Shown: positions 35,141 to 43,346 of the stretch, piece after piece | How positions within the stretch are numbered: the stretch's first letter is position 1 | How the letters are laid out: each line of letters starts with the position of its first letter | DNA from: Alphaproteobacteria bacterium | GTDB lineage: Bacteria > Pseudomonadota > Alphaproteobacteria > Sphingomonadales > Sphingomonadaceae | Reading direction: 5' to 3' | Length of the DNA stretch: 64,000 nt | Assembly: GCA_018970445.1 (NCBI GenBank) | Contig: JAGWWF010000002.1 | Span: 62,001-126,000 of the forward strand | Translations under genes and position numbers: made by a program | The notes under the pieces: model-generated | The model's database searches: none | Told to the model about the DNA's origin: nothing | What the model saw: only the letters and a program-made list of their open reading frames with translations

Positions 35141-36172
35141 CTAAACCGCGGCAGCGGCGGCGGCCACGCCGGCAAAGCCGTCGCGGCGCAGCAGCGCGGC
35201 CAGATCGGCCTTCATGCGGGTGACAAGGCCCGGCCCTGCATAGACCAGCGCCGAATAGAGCTGCACCGCGCACGCCCCGGCGCGGATGCGATCATAGGCA
35301 TCCTGGCCCGACGCAATGCCGCCCACCGCGATCAACGGCAACTGGCCGCCGGTTTCGCTGCGGAAGCGTTTGAGCGCCGCCAGCGCCAGCGGCTTCAAGG
35401 GCGCGCCCGACAGGCCGCCGGCCTCGCCAGCGTGGCGGCTGGCCAGCGCCGGGCGGGAAATGGTGGTGTTGGAGACGATCAGGCCATCCACCCCGCCATC
35501 GATGCAGGCGCGCGCGATGGTGGCCCAGTCATCCTCTCCCTGATCAGGCGCGACCTTTACAAACACTGGCACGTCGAGCCGGCCGCGCGCCGCCATCACC
35601 CGCGCGATCAGATCGGCCAGGGCCGCGCCATCCTGCAAGCTGCGCAGCCCCGGCGTGTTGGGCGACGAGATGTTGACCGTGACATAGGACGCATGCGGGG
35701 CGAGCGCGCGCAGGGCGACGACATAATCATCGGTGCGGTCTTCACTGTCCTTGTTGGCGCCCAGGTTGATGCCCACCACGCCGGGCCGGCCGGCGCGGGC
35801 AGCGAGGCGGGCATGGGCAAATTCCAGCCCGCGCGAATTGAAGCCAAAGCGGTTGATGACGGCACGATCCTCCACCAGCCGGAACAGGCGGGGCTGCGGA
35901 TTGCCCGGCTGCGGGCGGGGACACACACTGCCGCATTCGACAAAGCCGAAGCCCAGACGCAGCATGGCATCGGGCACTTCGGCATCCTTGTCGAAGCCGG
36001 CGGCCAGCCCGATCGGGTTGGGCAGGGCCAGGCCGGCCAGGCTGGTGGCGAGGATGGGATCATCGGCCGGGGCGCGCGGCACCAGCCCGGTCTTCAGCGC
36101 GGCCAGGGTGAGATTGTGCGCCACTTCGGGATCGAGTGCGAACAGCCAGGGTTTGACGAGGGCAAACATCAC
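35141..36172 (-). CDS. pyrD: Dihydroorotate dehydrogenase (quinone), class 2
   Basis: Membrane-associated FMN enzyme of pyrimidine synthesis that oxidises dihydroorotate to orotate with quinone. 343 residues. The N-terminal helix (FALVKPWLFALDPEVAHNLTL) is the class 2 membrane-binding extension. NPIGLAAGFDKDAEV near residue 55 and the signature FVECGSVCPRPQPGNPQPRLFR near 77 follow, then NISSPNTPGL near 168, FVKVAPD near 205 and the C-terminal VQLYSALVYAGPG. The catalytic Ser lies in the NISSPNTPG loop. Confidence 0.96.
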   Translation of the reverse strand: MMFALVKPWLFALDPEVAHNLTLAALKTGLVPRAPADDPILATSLAGLALPNPIGLAAGFDKDAEVPDAMLRLGFGFVECGSVCPRPQPGNPQPRLFRLVEDRAVINRFGFNSRGLEFAHARLAARAGRPGVVGINLGANKDSEDRTDDYVVALRALAPHASYVTVNISSPNTPGLRSLQDGAALADLIARVMAARGRLDVPVFVKVAPDQGEDDWATIARACIDGGVDGLIVSNTTISRPALASRHAGEAGGLSGAPLKPLALAALKRFRSETGGQLPLIAVGGIASGQDAYDRIRAGACAVQLYSALVYAGPGLVTRMKADLAALLRRDGFAGVAAAAAAV

Positions 36173-36202
36173 CTGCGGCCATGGCAGGCAGCGGCGGCCG
36201 GT

Positions 36203-37204
36203 TCAATCCCCCTCGTCCGTGCGGCCGACCAGCGCCAGCGCGCGGGCGCGACGCTGGTGCAAGCCGCACCAGTGCACCAGCGCCTCCTCCCGCCCGTGCG
36301 TCACCCACACCTCGCCGGGGTTCAGATCGGCGATGGTGGCGGTCAGTTCGTCCCAATCGGCGTGATCGGAAATGATCAGCGGCAGTTCGATGCCGCTTTG
36401 CACCGCGCGCTGGCGCACGCGCATCCAGCCGCTGGCCATGGCGGTGACGGGATCGGGCAGGCGGCGGCTCCACGCGTCGCGCAGGGCCGATGGCGGCGCG
36501 ATGATGATGGCGCCTTTCAAGGCATCGCCCTTCAAGGTGCCCACGGGCTTGAGATCGCCCAGCGCGACGCCGTGCGCTTCATACAGGGCGCACAGCGCCA
36601 CCATCGCGCCGTGCAGATAGATGGGCGCATCATGGCCGGCGCGCCTGAGTTCGGCGATCACCCGCTGCGCCTTGCCCAGGGCATAGGCCCCCACCGCGAT
36701 GCAGCGATCGGGGTTGGCGGCCAGCCTGGCCAGCAGCCGGGCGATTTCCTGCCCCGTATCGGGGTGGCGGAACACCGGCAGGCCGAAGGTGGCTTCGGTG
36801 ATGAAGATGTCGCACGGCAGCACCTCGAACGGGGCACAGGTGGGATCGGCGCGGCGCTTGTAATCGCCCGACACGATGATGCGGGTGCCGGCCTTTTCCA
36901 GCACGATCTGCGCCGAACCCAGCACATGGCCGGCCGGCAGCAGCATGGCGGTGATGCCATCGCCCAGCGCGAGGCGCTGCCCATAGGCCAGGGCCTGCCC
37001 GCCAGCCTGCGGCCCGAAGCGCTGGTGCATGATCGCCAGCGTTTCGCCGGTGGCCAGCACGGCTCCATGGCCGGCACGGGCATGATCGGCATGGCCATGG
37101 GTGATGATGGCACGATCCACGGCGCGGCCGGGATCGATCCATGTGTCGATGCCGGGCAGATGGAGGCCGTGGCCGTGGGGAATGATCCAGTCAGGATTGG
37201 ACAT
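36203..37204 (-). CDS. Ligase-associated DNA exonuclease (metallo-beta-lactamase fold)
   Basis: Predicted 333-residue metallo-beta-lactamase/beta-CASP-type nuclease of the family that normally sits beside an ATP-dependent DNA ligase, a Lhr-type helicase and PdeM. Metal ligands: THGHADHARAGHG gives His36, His38, Asp40 and His41; later LLPAGHVLGSAQI near residue 95 and VSGDYKRRADPT near 120 fit the family. I chose the ATG at 37202-37204, which overlaps the toxin gene stop by 14 bases; a longer form starting nearer 37228 is less likely. No ligase gene is adjacent. The rest of its usual set (helicase, PdeM) lies at 38-42 kb on the other strand. Confidence 0.88.
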   Translation of the reverse strand: MSNPDWIIPHGHGLHLPGIDTWIDPGRAVDRAIITHGHADHARAGHGAVLATGETLAIMHQRFGPQAGGQALAYGQRLALGDGITAMLLPAGHVLGSAQIVLEKAGTRIIVSGDYKRRADPTCAPFEVLPCDIFITEATFGLPVFRHPDTGQEIARLLARLAANPDRCIAVGAYALGKAQRVIAELRRAGHDAPIYLHGAMVALCALYEAHGVALGDLKPVGTLKGDALKGAIIIAPPSALRDAWSRRLPDPVTAMASGWMRVRQRAVQSGIELPLIISDHADWDELTATIADLNPGEVWVTHGREEALVHWCGLHQRRARALALVGRTDEGD

Positions 37205-37646
37205 CAAACGGGTTGACCAGCGGCACATCCAGCCCGTGGAAATCGCCGATGTTGCGGGTGACGATGCCCATGCGGTTGGCCAGCGCGATGCCGGCGATCA
37301 TGGTGTCATGAACGCCGGCAGGCTTGCCGATGGCCTCACGCGCGGCCAGCAGCAATCCCGCCTGCTCGCCCGCTGCCTGGTCAAACGCCAGCACCCGTGC
37401 CGTGAAGCGTTCGGACAGCAGCCGGCCAAAGCGCCATTCCAGGCCAGCCCGGCGCTGGCCATCAGGCAGGCGGGCCAGGCCATGGCGGATTTCCATGACG
37501 GTGATGGCAGTGGTGAACAGGCTCTGACCCGGCCGCGTATCGATCCAATGCAGCACATTGGCATCGCAGGGCACCCGCATCATTTCGGACAGGATGTTGG
37601 TATCGAGCAGCCAACCGGCGGCCGCGCGCGCGCGAAGATCAGTCAA
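37191..37646 (-). CDS. PIN-domain toxin (VapC/FitB-type)
   Basis: Probable site-specific RNase toxin of about 151 residues. PIN-domain acidic residues are visible: Asp15 and Glu21 in LLDTNILSEMM, Glu near residue 56 (TAITVMEIRHG), Asp near 113 (GVHDTMIAGIAL), and the end VTRNIGDFHGLDVPLVNPF typical of the FitB subgroup. The only good start is a TTG at 37644-37646 that overlaps the antitoxin stop by 8 bases, so the toxin should be translationally coupled. It forms a toxin-antitoxin pair with the FitA-like gene. The stop lies inside the start of the exonuclease gene. Confidence 0.85.
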   Translation of the reverse strand: MTDLRARAAAGWLLDTNILSEMMRVPCDANVLHWIDTRPGQSLFTTAITVMEIRHGLARLPDGQRRAGLEWRFGRLLSERFTARVLAFDQAAGEQAGLLLAAREAIGKPAGVHDTMIAGIALANRMGIVTRNIGDFHGLDVPLVNPFDVQS

Positions 37647-37875
37647 AGCTGACCGGCCGCGCTGCCTGCCCCTTGAGTTCGGCAATCGGTTCATCAAGGC
37701 TGCAATCGGCAAACAGGCTCTGCATATAGCTGCCCAGTCCGGGTTGCGGCGGCTCCACCGCTTCAGCGAGGATGGCGCGGGCTTCCGCTTCCAGGCTGCG
37801 GCCGTGGCGGGCGGCACGGCGGGCGAGGCCGGCCTTCACATGATCATCCAGATTGCGGACCAATATTTGTGCCAT
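37639..37875 (-). CDS. FitA/VapB-like ribbon-helix-helix antitoxin
   Basis: The 78-residue protein has an N-terminal ribbon-helix-helix (MAQILVRNLDDHVKAGLARR, then AARHGRSLEAEARAILAEAV) of the FitA type, which binds DNA as a dimer. The C-terminal tail (GLGSYMQSLFADCSLDEPI) would wrap the toxin. An operator-like palindrome lies just upstream of the start, as expected for autoregulation. No strong ribosome-binding site is visible, so the message may be nearly leaderless. This pair sits between two genes that normally share a DNA-repair cluster. Confidence 0.82.
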   Translation of the reverse strand: MAQILVRNLDDHVKAGLARRAARHGRSLEAEARAILAEAVEPPQPGLGSYMQSLFADCSLDEPIAELKGQAARPVSFD

Positions 37876-37882
37876 TTGGTTG

Positions 37883-37895
37883 TGATATCATGATA
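37883..37895. promoter_or_regulatory. Palindromic operator candidate for the FitAB pair
   Basis: TGATATCATGATA contains two overlapping perfect palindromes, TGATATCA (37883-37890) and TATCATGATA (37886-37895), 8-20 bp upstream of the antitoxin start. FitA-type antitoxins bind inverted repeats at their own promoter. It also lies 55 bp before the divergent helicase start. Binding is inference. Confidence 0.5.
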
Positions 37896-37949
37896 GCGCC
37901 GCTGCAGCAAGGCTGGCTGCCACGCGCCGCTGGGCTATAGGCTGGGCCG

Positions 37950-40370
37950 ATGAGCCTGCCGCCCGCCATCGTCCAGTGGTTCGCGCAGCGCGGCTGGGCC
38001 GTGCGCGCCCATCAGTTGGCCATGCTGGAGGTGGCGGCGCGCGGGGGCCATGCGTTGCTGGTGGCGCCCACCGGGGCGGGCAAGACGCTGGCCGGGTTTC
38101 TGCCCACGCTGGCCGAACTGGCGACCGGCCGCCACGAGGGGCTGCACACGCTCTATATCTCGCCGTTGAAGGCGCTGGCGGTGGATGTGCAGCGCAATCT
38201 GTTGACCCCCATTGCCGACATGGGGCTGGACATCACGGTGGAAACCCGCACCGGCGACACGCCATCAGACCGCAAGGCCCGGCAGAAGGCGCGGCCGCCG
38301 CACATCCTGATCACCACGCCGGAAAGCCTGGCCATCTTGCTTTCTGCCCCCGAAAGCGTGCGCATGATGGCCGGGGTGCGGCGGGTGATCGTGGATGAAA
38401 TCCACGCCTTTGGCACCACAAAGCGCGGCGATCAGTTGAGCCTGTGCCTGGCCCGGTTGCAGAAACTGGCCCCGGCGCTGCAGCGGGTGGGCCTGTCGGC
38501 CACCATCGCCGATCCCGAAAGCTGGGCCGGCTGGCTGGCCCCCGATGCCGATGCGGCGGCGGTGACGATCGTGCGCGCCGCCGCCGGGGCCGAGCCGCAG
38601 ATCGCGATCCTGGCCATTGATGACCGCATCCCCTGGGGCGGCCACAATGGCCGCTATGCCGCGCGCGCCGTGATGCAGCAGATAGCGCAGAGCCGGCTGG
38701 CCATCGTGTTCGTCAACACCCGCGCTGTCGCCGAACTGGTGTTCCGCGATCTGTGGGCCGAAAATGAGGAGGCCCTGCCCATCGGCATCCACCACGGCAG
38801 CCTGGCCCCCGAAGCCCGGCGCAAGGTGGAGGCCGCCATGGCTGCCGGCCGGCTGCGCGCCATCGTCGCCACCGCGAGCCTGGATCTGGGGCTGGATTGG
38901 GGCGATGTCGATCTGGTGATCCAGATGGGCGCGCCCAAGGGGGCATCGCGGCTGCTGCAGCGCACCGGCCGGGCCAATCACCGCATGGACGAAGCCAGCC
39001 GCTGCCTGATCGTGCCGGGCAACCGCTTTGAATATCTGGAGGCGCTGGCCGCCCGCGATGCGGTGGCTGCCGGCGAGCTGGACCCCGATGGCTTTCGCCC
39101 CGGCGGGCTGGATGTGCTGGCCCAGCATGTCGTGGGGCTGGTGGCGGCCGCGCCGATCCATCCCGATGATCTTTATGCCGAAGTGCGCAGCGCGGCGCCC
39201 TATGCCGGCCTGACCCGCGCCGCCTTTGACCATCTGCTCGATTATGCCGCCACCGGGGGGTATGCGCTCAAGGCCTATGAACGCTATCGGCGCATCGTGG
39301 CCGGCCGCGATGGCCTGCTGCGGCTGCGCAGTGCCGCGCTGGCGCGGGCTTGGCGGATGAACAGCGGCACCATCGTCGAGGCCGTCGCCATGAACGTGGT
39401 GTTTGGGACCGGCAAGCCCGGCCGCCACGGCCGCCGCCTTGGCCAGGTGGAGGAATATTTCGCCGGACAGCTCAGGGTGGGGGACAGTTTCATGTTCGCC
39501 GGCCAGACGCTGGAGGTGACCGGTTTTGACGGGGCCGATATCCATGTGCGGCTGGGCCGCGGCAGCCCCAAGGTGCCGGTCTATGCCGGCGGCCGCATGC
39601 CGATGACCACCCGGCTGGCGGCGCGTGTGCGCGGCCTGATGAACGATCGCAGCCGCTGGCCGGACATGCCGGCCGATGTGCGCGAATGGCTGGCGATCCA
39701 GGCCCGCGTCTCCCGCCTGCCCGGCACCGATGACGTGCTGGTGGAAAGCTTCGCGCGCGATGGCCGCTGGTACATGGCGGTCTATGGCTTTGCCGGCCAC
39801 CCGGCACACCAGACGCTGGGCATGCTGATCACCCAGCGCATGGAACGGGCCGGGCTGCTGCCGCTGGGCTTTGTCGCATCCGATTATGCCATGGTGTGCT
39901 GGAGCCTGGAGCCGGTGGATGATCCCCGACCCCTGTTCGATCCCGCCGTGCTGGAGGATGAACTGGCGCAGTGGCTGGCCGCCTCGCCCTTTTTGCGCCG
40001 CGCCTTTCGCGAGGTGGCGATCATCGCCGGCCTGATCGAGCGGGTGCAGCCCGGCGTGCAGAAATCGGGCAAGGCGATGAGCGTTTCCTCCGATCTCATC
40101 TATGATGTGCTCAGACGGCACCAGCCCGATCACCTGCTGCTCACCGCCGCCTGGACCGATGCGCGCGGCAAGCTGACCGATGTGGCCCGGCTGGCCGATC
40201 TGCTTGAACAGGCGCACAGCCGCCTCACCCATGTGCGCGCCGCGCATGTGACGCCGCTGGCCGTGCCATCGATGCTGACGATCGGCCGCGAACGGGTGGG
40301 GACAGAGGCGGACTCGGCGCTGCTGCACGAGGCGCAGGCCCTGATTGCCGAGGCGCTGCGGCTCGACTAG
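37950..40370 (+). CDS. Ligase-associated DEXH-box helicase (Lhr-like)
   Basis: Superfamily 2 DNA helicase of 806 residues. Walker A APTGAGKTLAGFLPT lies near residue 40, motif Ia TLYISPLKALAVDVQ near 67, the DEXH box VDEIHAFGTTKRG near 149, motif III VGLSATIADPESWAGW near 180, and motif VI MGAPKGASRLLQRTGRANH near 330. The C-terminal half is the Lhr-type winged-helix and DUF4145-like region. Such helicases are encoded with the ligase-associated exonuclease, an ATP-dependent ligase and PdeM. Here the POT transporter (8 bp downstream) and PdeM follow. The likely role is a DNA-damage or end-repair pathway. Confidence 0.92.
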   Translation: MSLPPAIVQWFAQRGWAVRAHQLAMLEVAARGGHALLVAPTGAGKTLAGFLPTLAELATGRHEGLHTLYISPLKALAVDVQRNLLTPIADMGLDITVETRTGDTPSDRKARQKARPPHILITTPESLAILLSAPESVRMMAGVRRVIVDEIHAFGTTKRGDQLSLCLARLQKLAPALQRVGLSATIADPESWAGWLAPDADAAAVTIVRAAAGAEPQIAILAIDDRIPWGGHNGRYAARAVMQQIAQSRLAIVFVNTRAVAELVFRDLWAENEEALPIGIHHGSLAPEARRKVEAAMAAGRLRAIVATASLDLGLDWGDVDLVIQMGAPKGASRLLQRTGRANHRMDEASRCLIVPGNRFEYLEALAARDAVAAGELDPDGFRPGGLDVLAQHVVGLVAAAPIHPDDLYAEVRSAAPYAGLTRAAFDHLLDYAATGGYALKAYERYRRIVAGRDGLLRLRSAALARAWRMNSGTIVEAVAMNVVFGTGKPGRHGRRLGQVEEYFAGQLRVGDSFMFAGQTLEVTGFDGADIHVRLGRGSPKVPVYAGGRMPMTTRLAARVRGLMNDRSRWPDMPADVREWLAIQARVSRLPGTDDVLVESFARDGRWYMAVYGFAGHPAHQTLGMLITQRMERAGLLPLGFVASDYAMVCWSLEPVDDPRPLFDPAVLEDELAQWLAASPFLRRAFREVAIIAGLIERVQPGVQKSGKAMSVSSDLIYDVLRRHQPDHLLLTAAWTDARGKLTDVARLADLLEQAHSRLTHVRAAHVTPLAVPSMLTIGRERVGTEADSALLHEAQALIAEALRLD

Positions 40371-40378
40371 GCAGGGCC

Positions 40379-41719
40379 ATGCGTTCCCCCGACACGGTTT
40401 TCTTCGGCCATCCGGCCGGGCTGGGCTTTCTGGCCGCCACCCAGGTGTGGGAGCGGTTTTCCTTCTATGGCATGCAGGCGCTGCTGCCGCTGTATCTGGT
40501 CGATCACCTGCTGCAACCCGATGTGGCGCCGGGCGTGATCGGGCTGGGGCTGCTGCGCGCCGGGGTGGAGGCGCTGGTGGGCCCGCTGTCCACCACCGCC
40601 TTTGCCGCGCAATTGTTCGGCCTCTACATCGGCCTGTTCAACATCGCGCCGCTGGCACTGGGCTGGCTGGCCGATGGCCCGTTCGGGCAGCGCCGGCTGG
40701 TGCTGGCCGGGCTGGCGCTGATGTCGGCCGGACACTTGACCATGGCCAGCGAGGCCCTGTTCGTGCCGGCGCTGCTGCTGCTGGTGCTGGGCGGCGGCTG
40801 CCTGAAGGGCAATCTTTATGCCCAGGTCGGCCGGTTGTATGGCAGCGGCGATGATCGGCGCACCCGCGCCTATGCCATCTATCTGATCGCGATGAACATC
40901 GGCGCGTTTCTGGCGCCGCTGGTGTGCGGCACGCTGGGCGAACGCGTGGGCTGGCATTGGGGCTTTGCCGCGGCCGGCATCGGCATGCTGGCCGGCATGA
41001 TCATCTATCTGGCCGGCCTGCGCCACCTGCCGCCCGAACCGGAGCGGCAGCACCACCCTGCCGCTGGGCATCTGGTGCCGGCGGCGCGGCCGGTGCCGGC
41101 GGCGCGGCCGGTCATCGCCATCCTGTTCATGCTGCTGCCCTATGTCATCGCCTATGCCGCGGCCATGCAGGCCTATAATCTGCTGCTGGTGTGGGCGCAG
41201 GATGCCATGAACCGCGATGTTGCCGGCTTCACCGTGCCGGTCAGCTGGCTGCTCACCTTCGATGGGCTGATGACGGTGGTGGGCGCGCTGCTGGCGCTGC
41301 GGCTGTGGCAGCGGCTGGGCCGGCATGAGCCCGATGCCATGGCCAAGCTGGCCATCGCCGGCCTGCTGGTGGCGGCGGCCTGGGCGGTGCTGGCGCTGGG
41401 CACGGCGGCGGCCGGCGGGGCGATGGTGCCGGTGCTGCTGGTGCTGGGGTTCTTCATCATCCTCGATCTGGCCTTTGGCTGGCTGGAGCCGCCAGCCAAC
41501 AGCTTTGTTTCGGCCCACGCCCCGGCGCGGCTGGCCAGCACGCTGATGAGCCTGAACCTGGCCGCCTTTGGCGCCGCCAACATCCTGTCGGGCTGGCTGG
41601 GCCGCTTCCAGGAACCGCTGGGAACTGCCGGCTTCTGGTGGCTGCTGGCCGCCGTGGCCGCCGGCGGGGCGCTGGCGGCGCTGGCGTTGCGGCCGCTGGT
41701 CAACCGGCTGGTGGCCTGA
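40379..41719 (+). CDS. POT-family proton:oligopeptide symporter
   Basis: The 446-residue inner-membrane protein has about 12-13 hydrophobic segments and the POT/PTR signature QVWERFSFYGMQALLPLYLV near residues 22-41, where ExxERFxYYG senses proton and peptide. The second signature, GLYIGLFNIAPLALGWLADG, lies near 80. It probably imports di- or tripeptides with protons. An in-frame duplicated VPAARP unit (41075-41110) lies in a cytoplasmic linker. It has no known link to DNA repair, yet lies between the helicase and PdeM with gaps of 8 and 4 bases, so it is probably co-transcribed with them. Confidence 0.9.
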   Translation: MRSPDTVFFGHPAGLGFLAATQVWERFSFYGMQALLPLYLVDHLLQPDVAPGVIGLGLLRAGVEALVGPLSTTAFAAQLFGLYIGLFNIAPLALGWLADGPFGQRRLVLAGLALMSAGHLTMASEALFVPALLLLVLGGGCLKGNLYAQVGRLYGSGDDRRTRAYAIYLIAMNIGAFLAPLVCGTLGERVGWHWGFAAAGIGMLAGMIIYLAGLRHLPPEPERQHHPAAGHLVPAARPVPAARPVIAILFMLLPYVIAYAAAMQAYNLLLVWAQDAMNRDVAGFTVPVSWLLTFDGLMTVVGALLALRLWQRLGRHEPDAMAKLAIAGLLVAAAWAVLALGTAAAGGAMVPVLLVLGFFIILDLAFGWLEPPANSFVSAHAPARLASTLMSLNLAAFGAANILSGWLGRFQEPLGTAGFWWLLAAVAAGGALAALALRPLVNRLVA

Positions 41720-41723
41720 TCCG

Positions 41724-42383
41724 GTGGCCGGATTCTGCTTTGCCGGTGTCGAACTGGTCGCCCGCAGCGATGGTGCGCTGTGGTGGCCGGATGAAAACAC
41801 CCTGCTGGTGGCCGATCTTCACCTGGAAAAATCCAGCTTCCTTGCCCGCAAGGGCTGGCTGCTGCCGCCGCACGCCACGGCCGAGACGCTGGCCGGCCTG
41901 ATCGATGCGGTGGAGGCCACCGGCACGCGCCGGCTGATCTGCCTGGGCGACAGTTTCCATGATCAGGGCGGGCCGGAGCGGCTGCGGCCCGAAACCCGCG
42001 CCACCCTGCAATTGATGACCCGCAACCTGGACTGGTGGTGGATCACCGGCAACCATGATGAAGATGCCGCCGCGATCCTGGGCGGGCGGGTGATGCGCGC
42101 GGCGCAGCTGGGCCCGCTGGTGCTGCGGCACGAAGCCGATGTGGCCGATGCCAGGCCCGAACTGTCGGGCCATTTCCACCCCAAGCTGGTGATCCGTCAC
42201 CGTGGCCGCCACATCGCCCGGCGCTGCTTTGCCATCAGCACCACCAAGCTGATCCTGCCGGCCTTCGGGGCCTTCACCGGCGGCCTGGACGTGGCCGATC
42301 CGGCGCTGCGGGCGGCACTGGCCGGCCCGGCGCAGGCGCTGGTGCTGGACGGCGGGCGGCTGCTGCGCTTTCCGGTGGGCTGA
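41724..42383 (+). CDS. pdeM: PdeM-like ligase-associated metallophosphoesterase
   Basis: Predicted DNA-damage-response phosphoesterase/endonuclease of 219 residues. Calcineurin-like motifs are complete: DLHLEK (Asp31, His33), LGDSFHDQGG near residue 77, TGNHDED near 111 and SGHFHPK near 150, which supply the dinuclear metal site. I chose a GTG at 41724-41726, four bases after the POT stop; there is no better start nearby. PdeM is a regular member of the ligase/helicase/exonuclease set in alphaproteobacteria, and it is the last gene of this run. Confidence 0.9.
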   Translation: MAGFCFAGVELVARSDGALWWPDENTLLVADLHLEKSSFLARKGWLLPPHATAETLAGLIDAVEATGTRRLICLGDSFHDQGGPERLRPETRATLQLMTRNLDWWWITGNHDEDAAAILGGRVMRAAQLGPLVLRHEADVADARPELSGHFHPKLVIRHRGRHIARRCFAISTTKLILPAFGAFTGGLDVADPALRAALAGPAQALVLDGGRLLRFPVG

Positions 42384-42464
42384 ACCCGCCGCTTCATCAA
42401 AGTTTGACTTGACCAGCCGTTTGCAATCGCAATGGATGGCGACACATCGGTTCAAGGGGTCTCA

Positions 42465-43343
42465 ATGTCGATCAAGCCAGTGAAAACCGCGGTGTTTCCC
42501 GTGGGCGGCCAGGGCACGCGCTTTTTGCCCGCCACCAAGGCGGTGCCCAAGGAAATGCTGCCGGTGGTGGACAAGCCGCTGCTGCAATATGCGGTGGACG
42601 AGGCGCTGTCGGCCGGGATCGAGCGGCTGGTGTTCGTGACGGCGCGCGGCAAGGGCGCGCTGGAGGAATATTTCGACATCGCCTGGGAATTGACGCAGAG
42701 CCTCAAGGCCAAGGGCAAGACCGCCGAACTGGCCACGCTGGCCGGCAGCCAGCTGGAACCGGGCCGCATCGCCTATGTGCGCCAGCAGGAACCGGCCGGC
42801 CTGGGCCATGCCGTGTGGTGCGCCCGCCACATCGTGGGCGATGATGCCTTTGCCGTGCTGTTGCCCGACGAACTGCTGTGGAACCCGGCCAACCCGGCGC
42901 TGAAGGAAATGCACGCCGCCTATCAGACGCTGGGCGGCAACGTGATTTCGGTGCTGGAGGTGCCGGCCGAGCACACGCACCGTTATGGCATCGTGTCGCC
43001 GGGCAGCCGCGATGGCCTGATCACGCAGGTCGAGGGCCTGGTGGAAAAGCCGCCGCAGGGCAGCGCCCCGTCGCGGCTGGCCGCCATTGGCCGTTACATC
43101 CTGCAACCGCAAGTGATGGAGGTGCTGGCCAGGGGCAAGCGCGGCGCCGGCGGCGAGATCCAGTTGACCGATGCCATGGCTGAAATGATCGGCGTGCAGC
43201 CGTTCCACGCCGTCACCTTCACCGGCACCCGCTTTGATTGCGGCGACAAGGCCGGGCACATCATGGCCAATGTCGCGCTGGCGCTGGAACGGCCCGATAT
43301 CGGCCCGGCGGTGCGCGACTGGCTGCGCGATCAATCGATCTGA
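42465..43343 (+). CDS. galU: UTP-glucose-1-phosphate uridylyltransferase
   Basis: Makes UDP-glucose from UTP and glucose-1-phosphate for polysaccharide and glycolipid synthesis. 292 residues, normal length. The nucleotide-binding PVGGQGTRFLPATKAVPKEM lies near residue 10, and VDKPLLQYAVDEAL and GLGHAVWCARHIVGDDAFAVLLPDE follow; Lys of the VEKPPQG segment near 196 is the usual sugar-phosphate contact. I chose the ATG at 42465 because AAGGGG precedes it. The window's flippase and PssD/E-like proteins could use its product. Confidence 0.96.
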   Translation: MSIKPVKTAVFPVGGQGTRFLPATKAVPKEMLPVVDKPLLQYAVDEALSAGIERLVFVTARGKGALEEYFDIAWELTQSLKAKGKTAELATLAGSQLEPGRIAYVRQQEPAGLGHAVWCARHIVGDDAFAVLLPDELLWNPANPALKEMHAAYQTLGGNVISVLEVPAEHTHRYGIVSPGSRDGLITQVEGLVEKPPQGSAPSRLAAIGRYILQPQVMEVLARGKRGAGGEIQLTDAMAEMIGVQPFHAVTFTGTRFDCGDKAGHIMANVALALERPDIGPAVRDWLRDQSI

Positions 43344-43346
43344 GGC

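Noticed and set aside
35087-37216. A 709-codon plus-strand open frame over pyrD and the exonuclease
   Set aside because: Antisense to two well-identified genes, with no domain of its own.
38265-40328. A 687-codon minus-strand open frame over the helicase
   Set aside because: Antisense to the Lhr-like helicase, whose helicase motifs are in the expected order.
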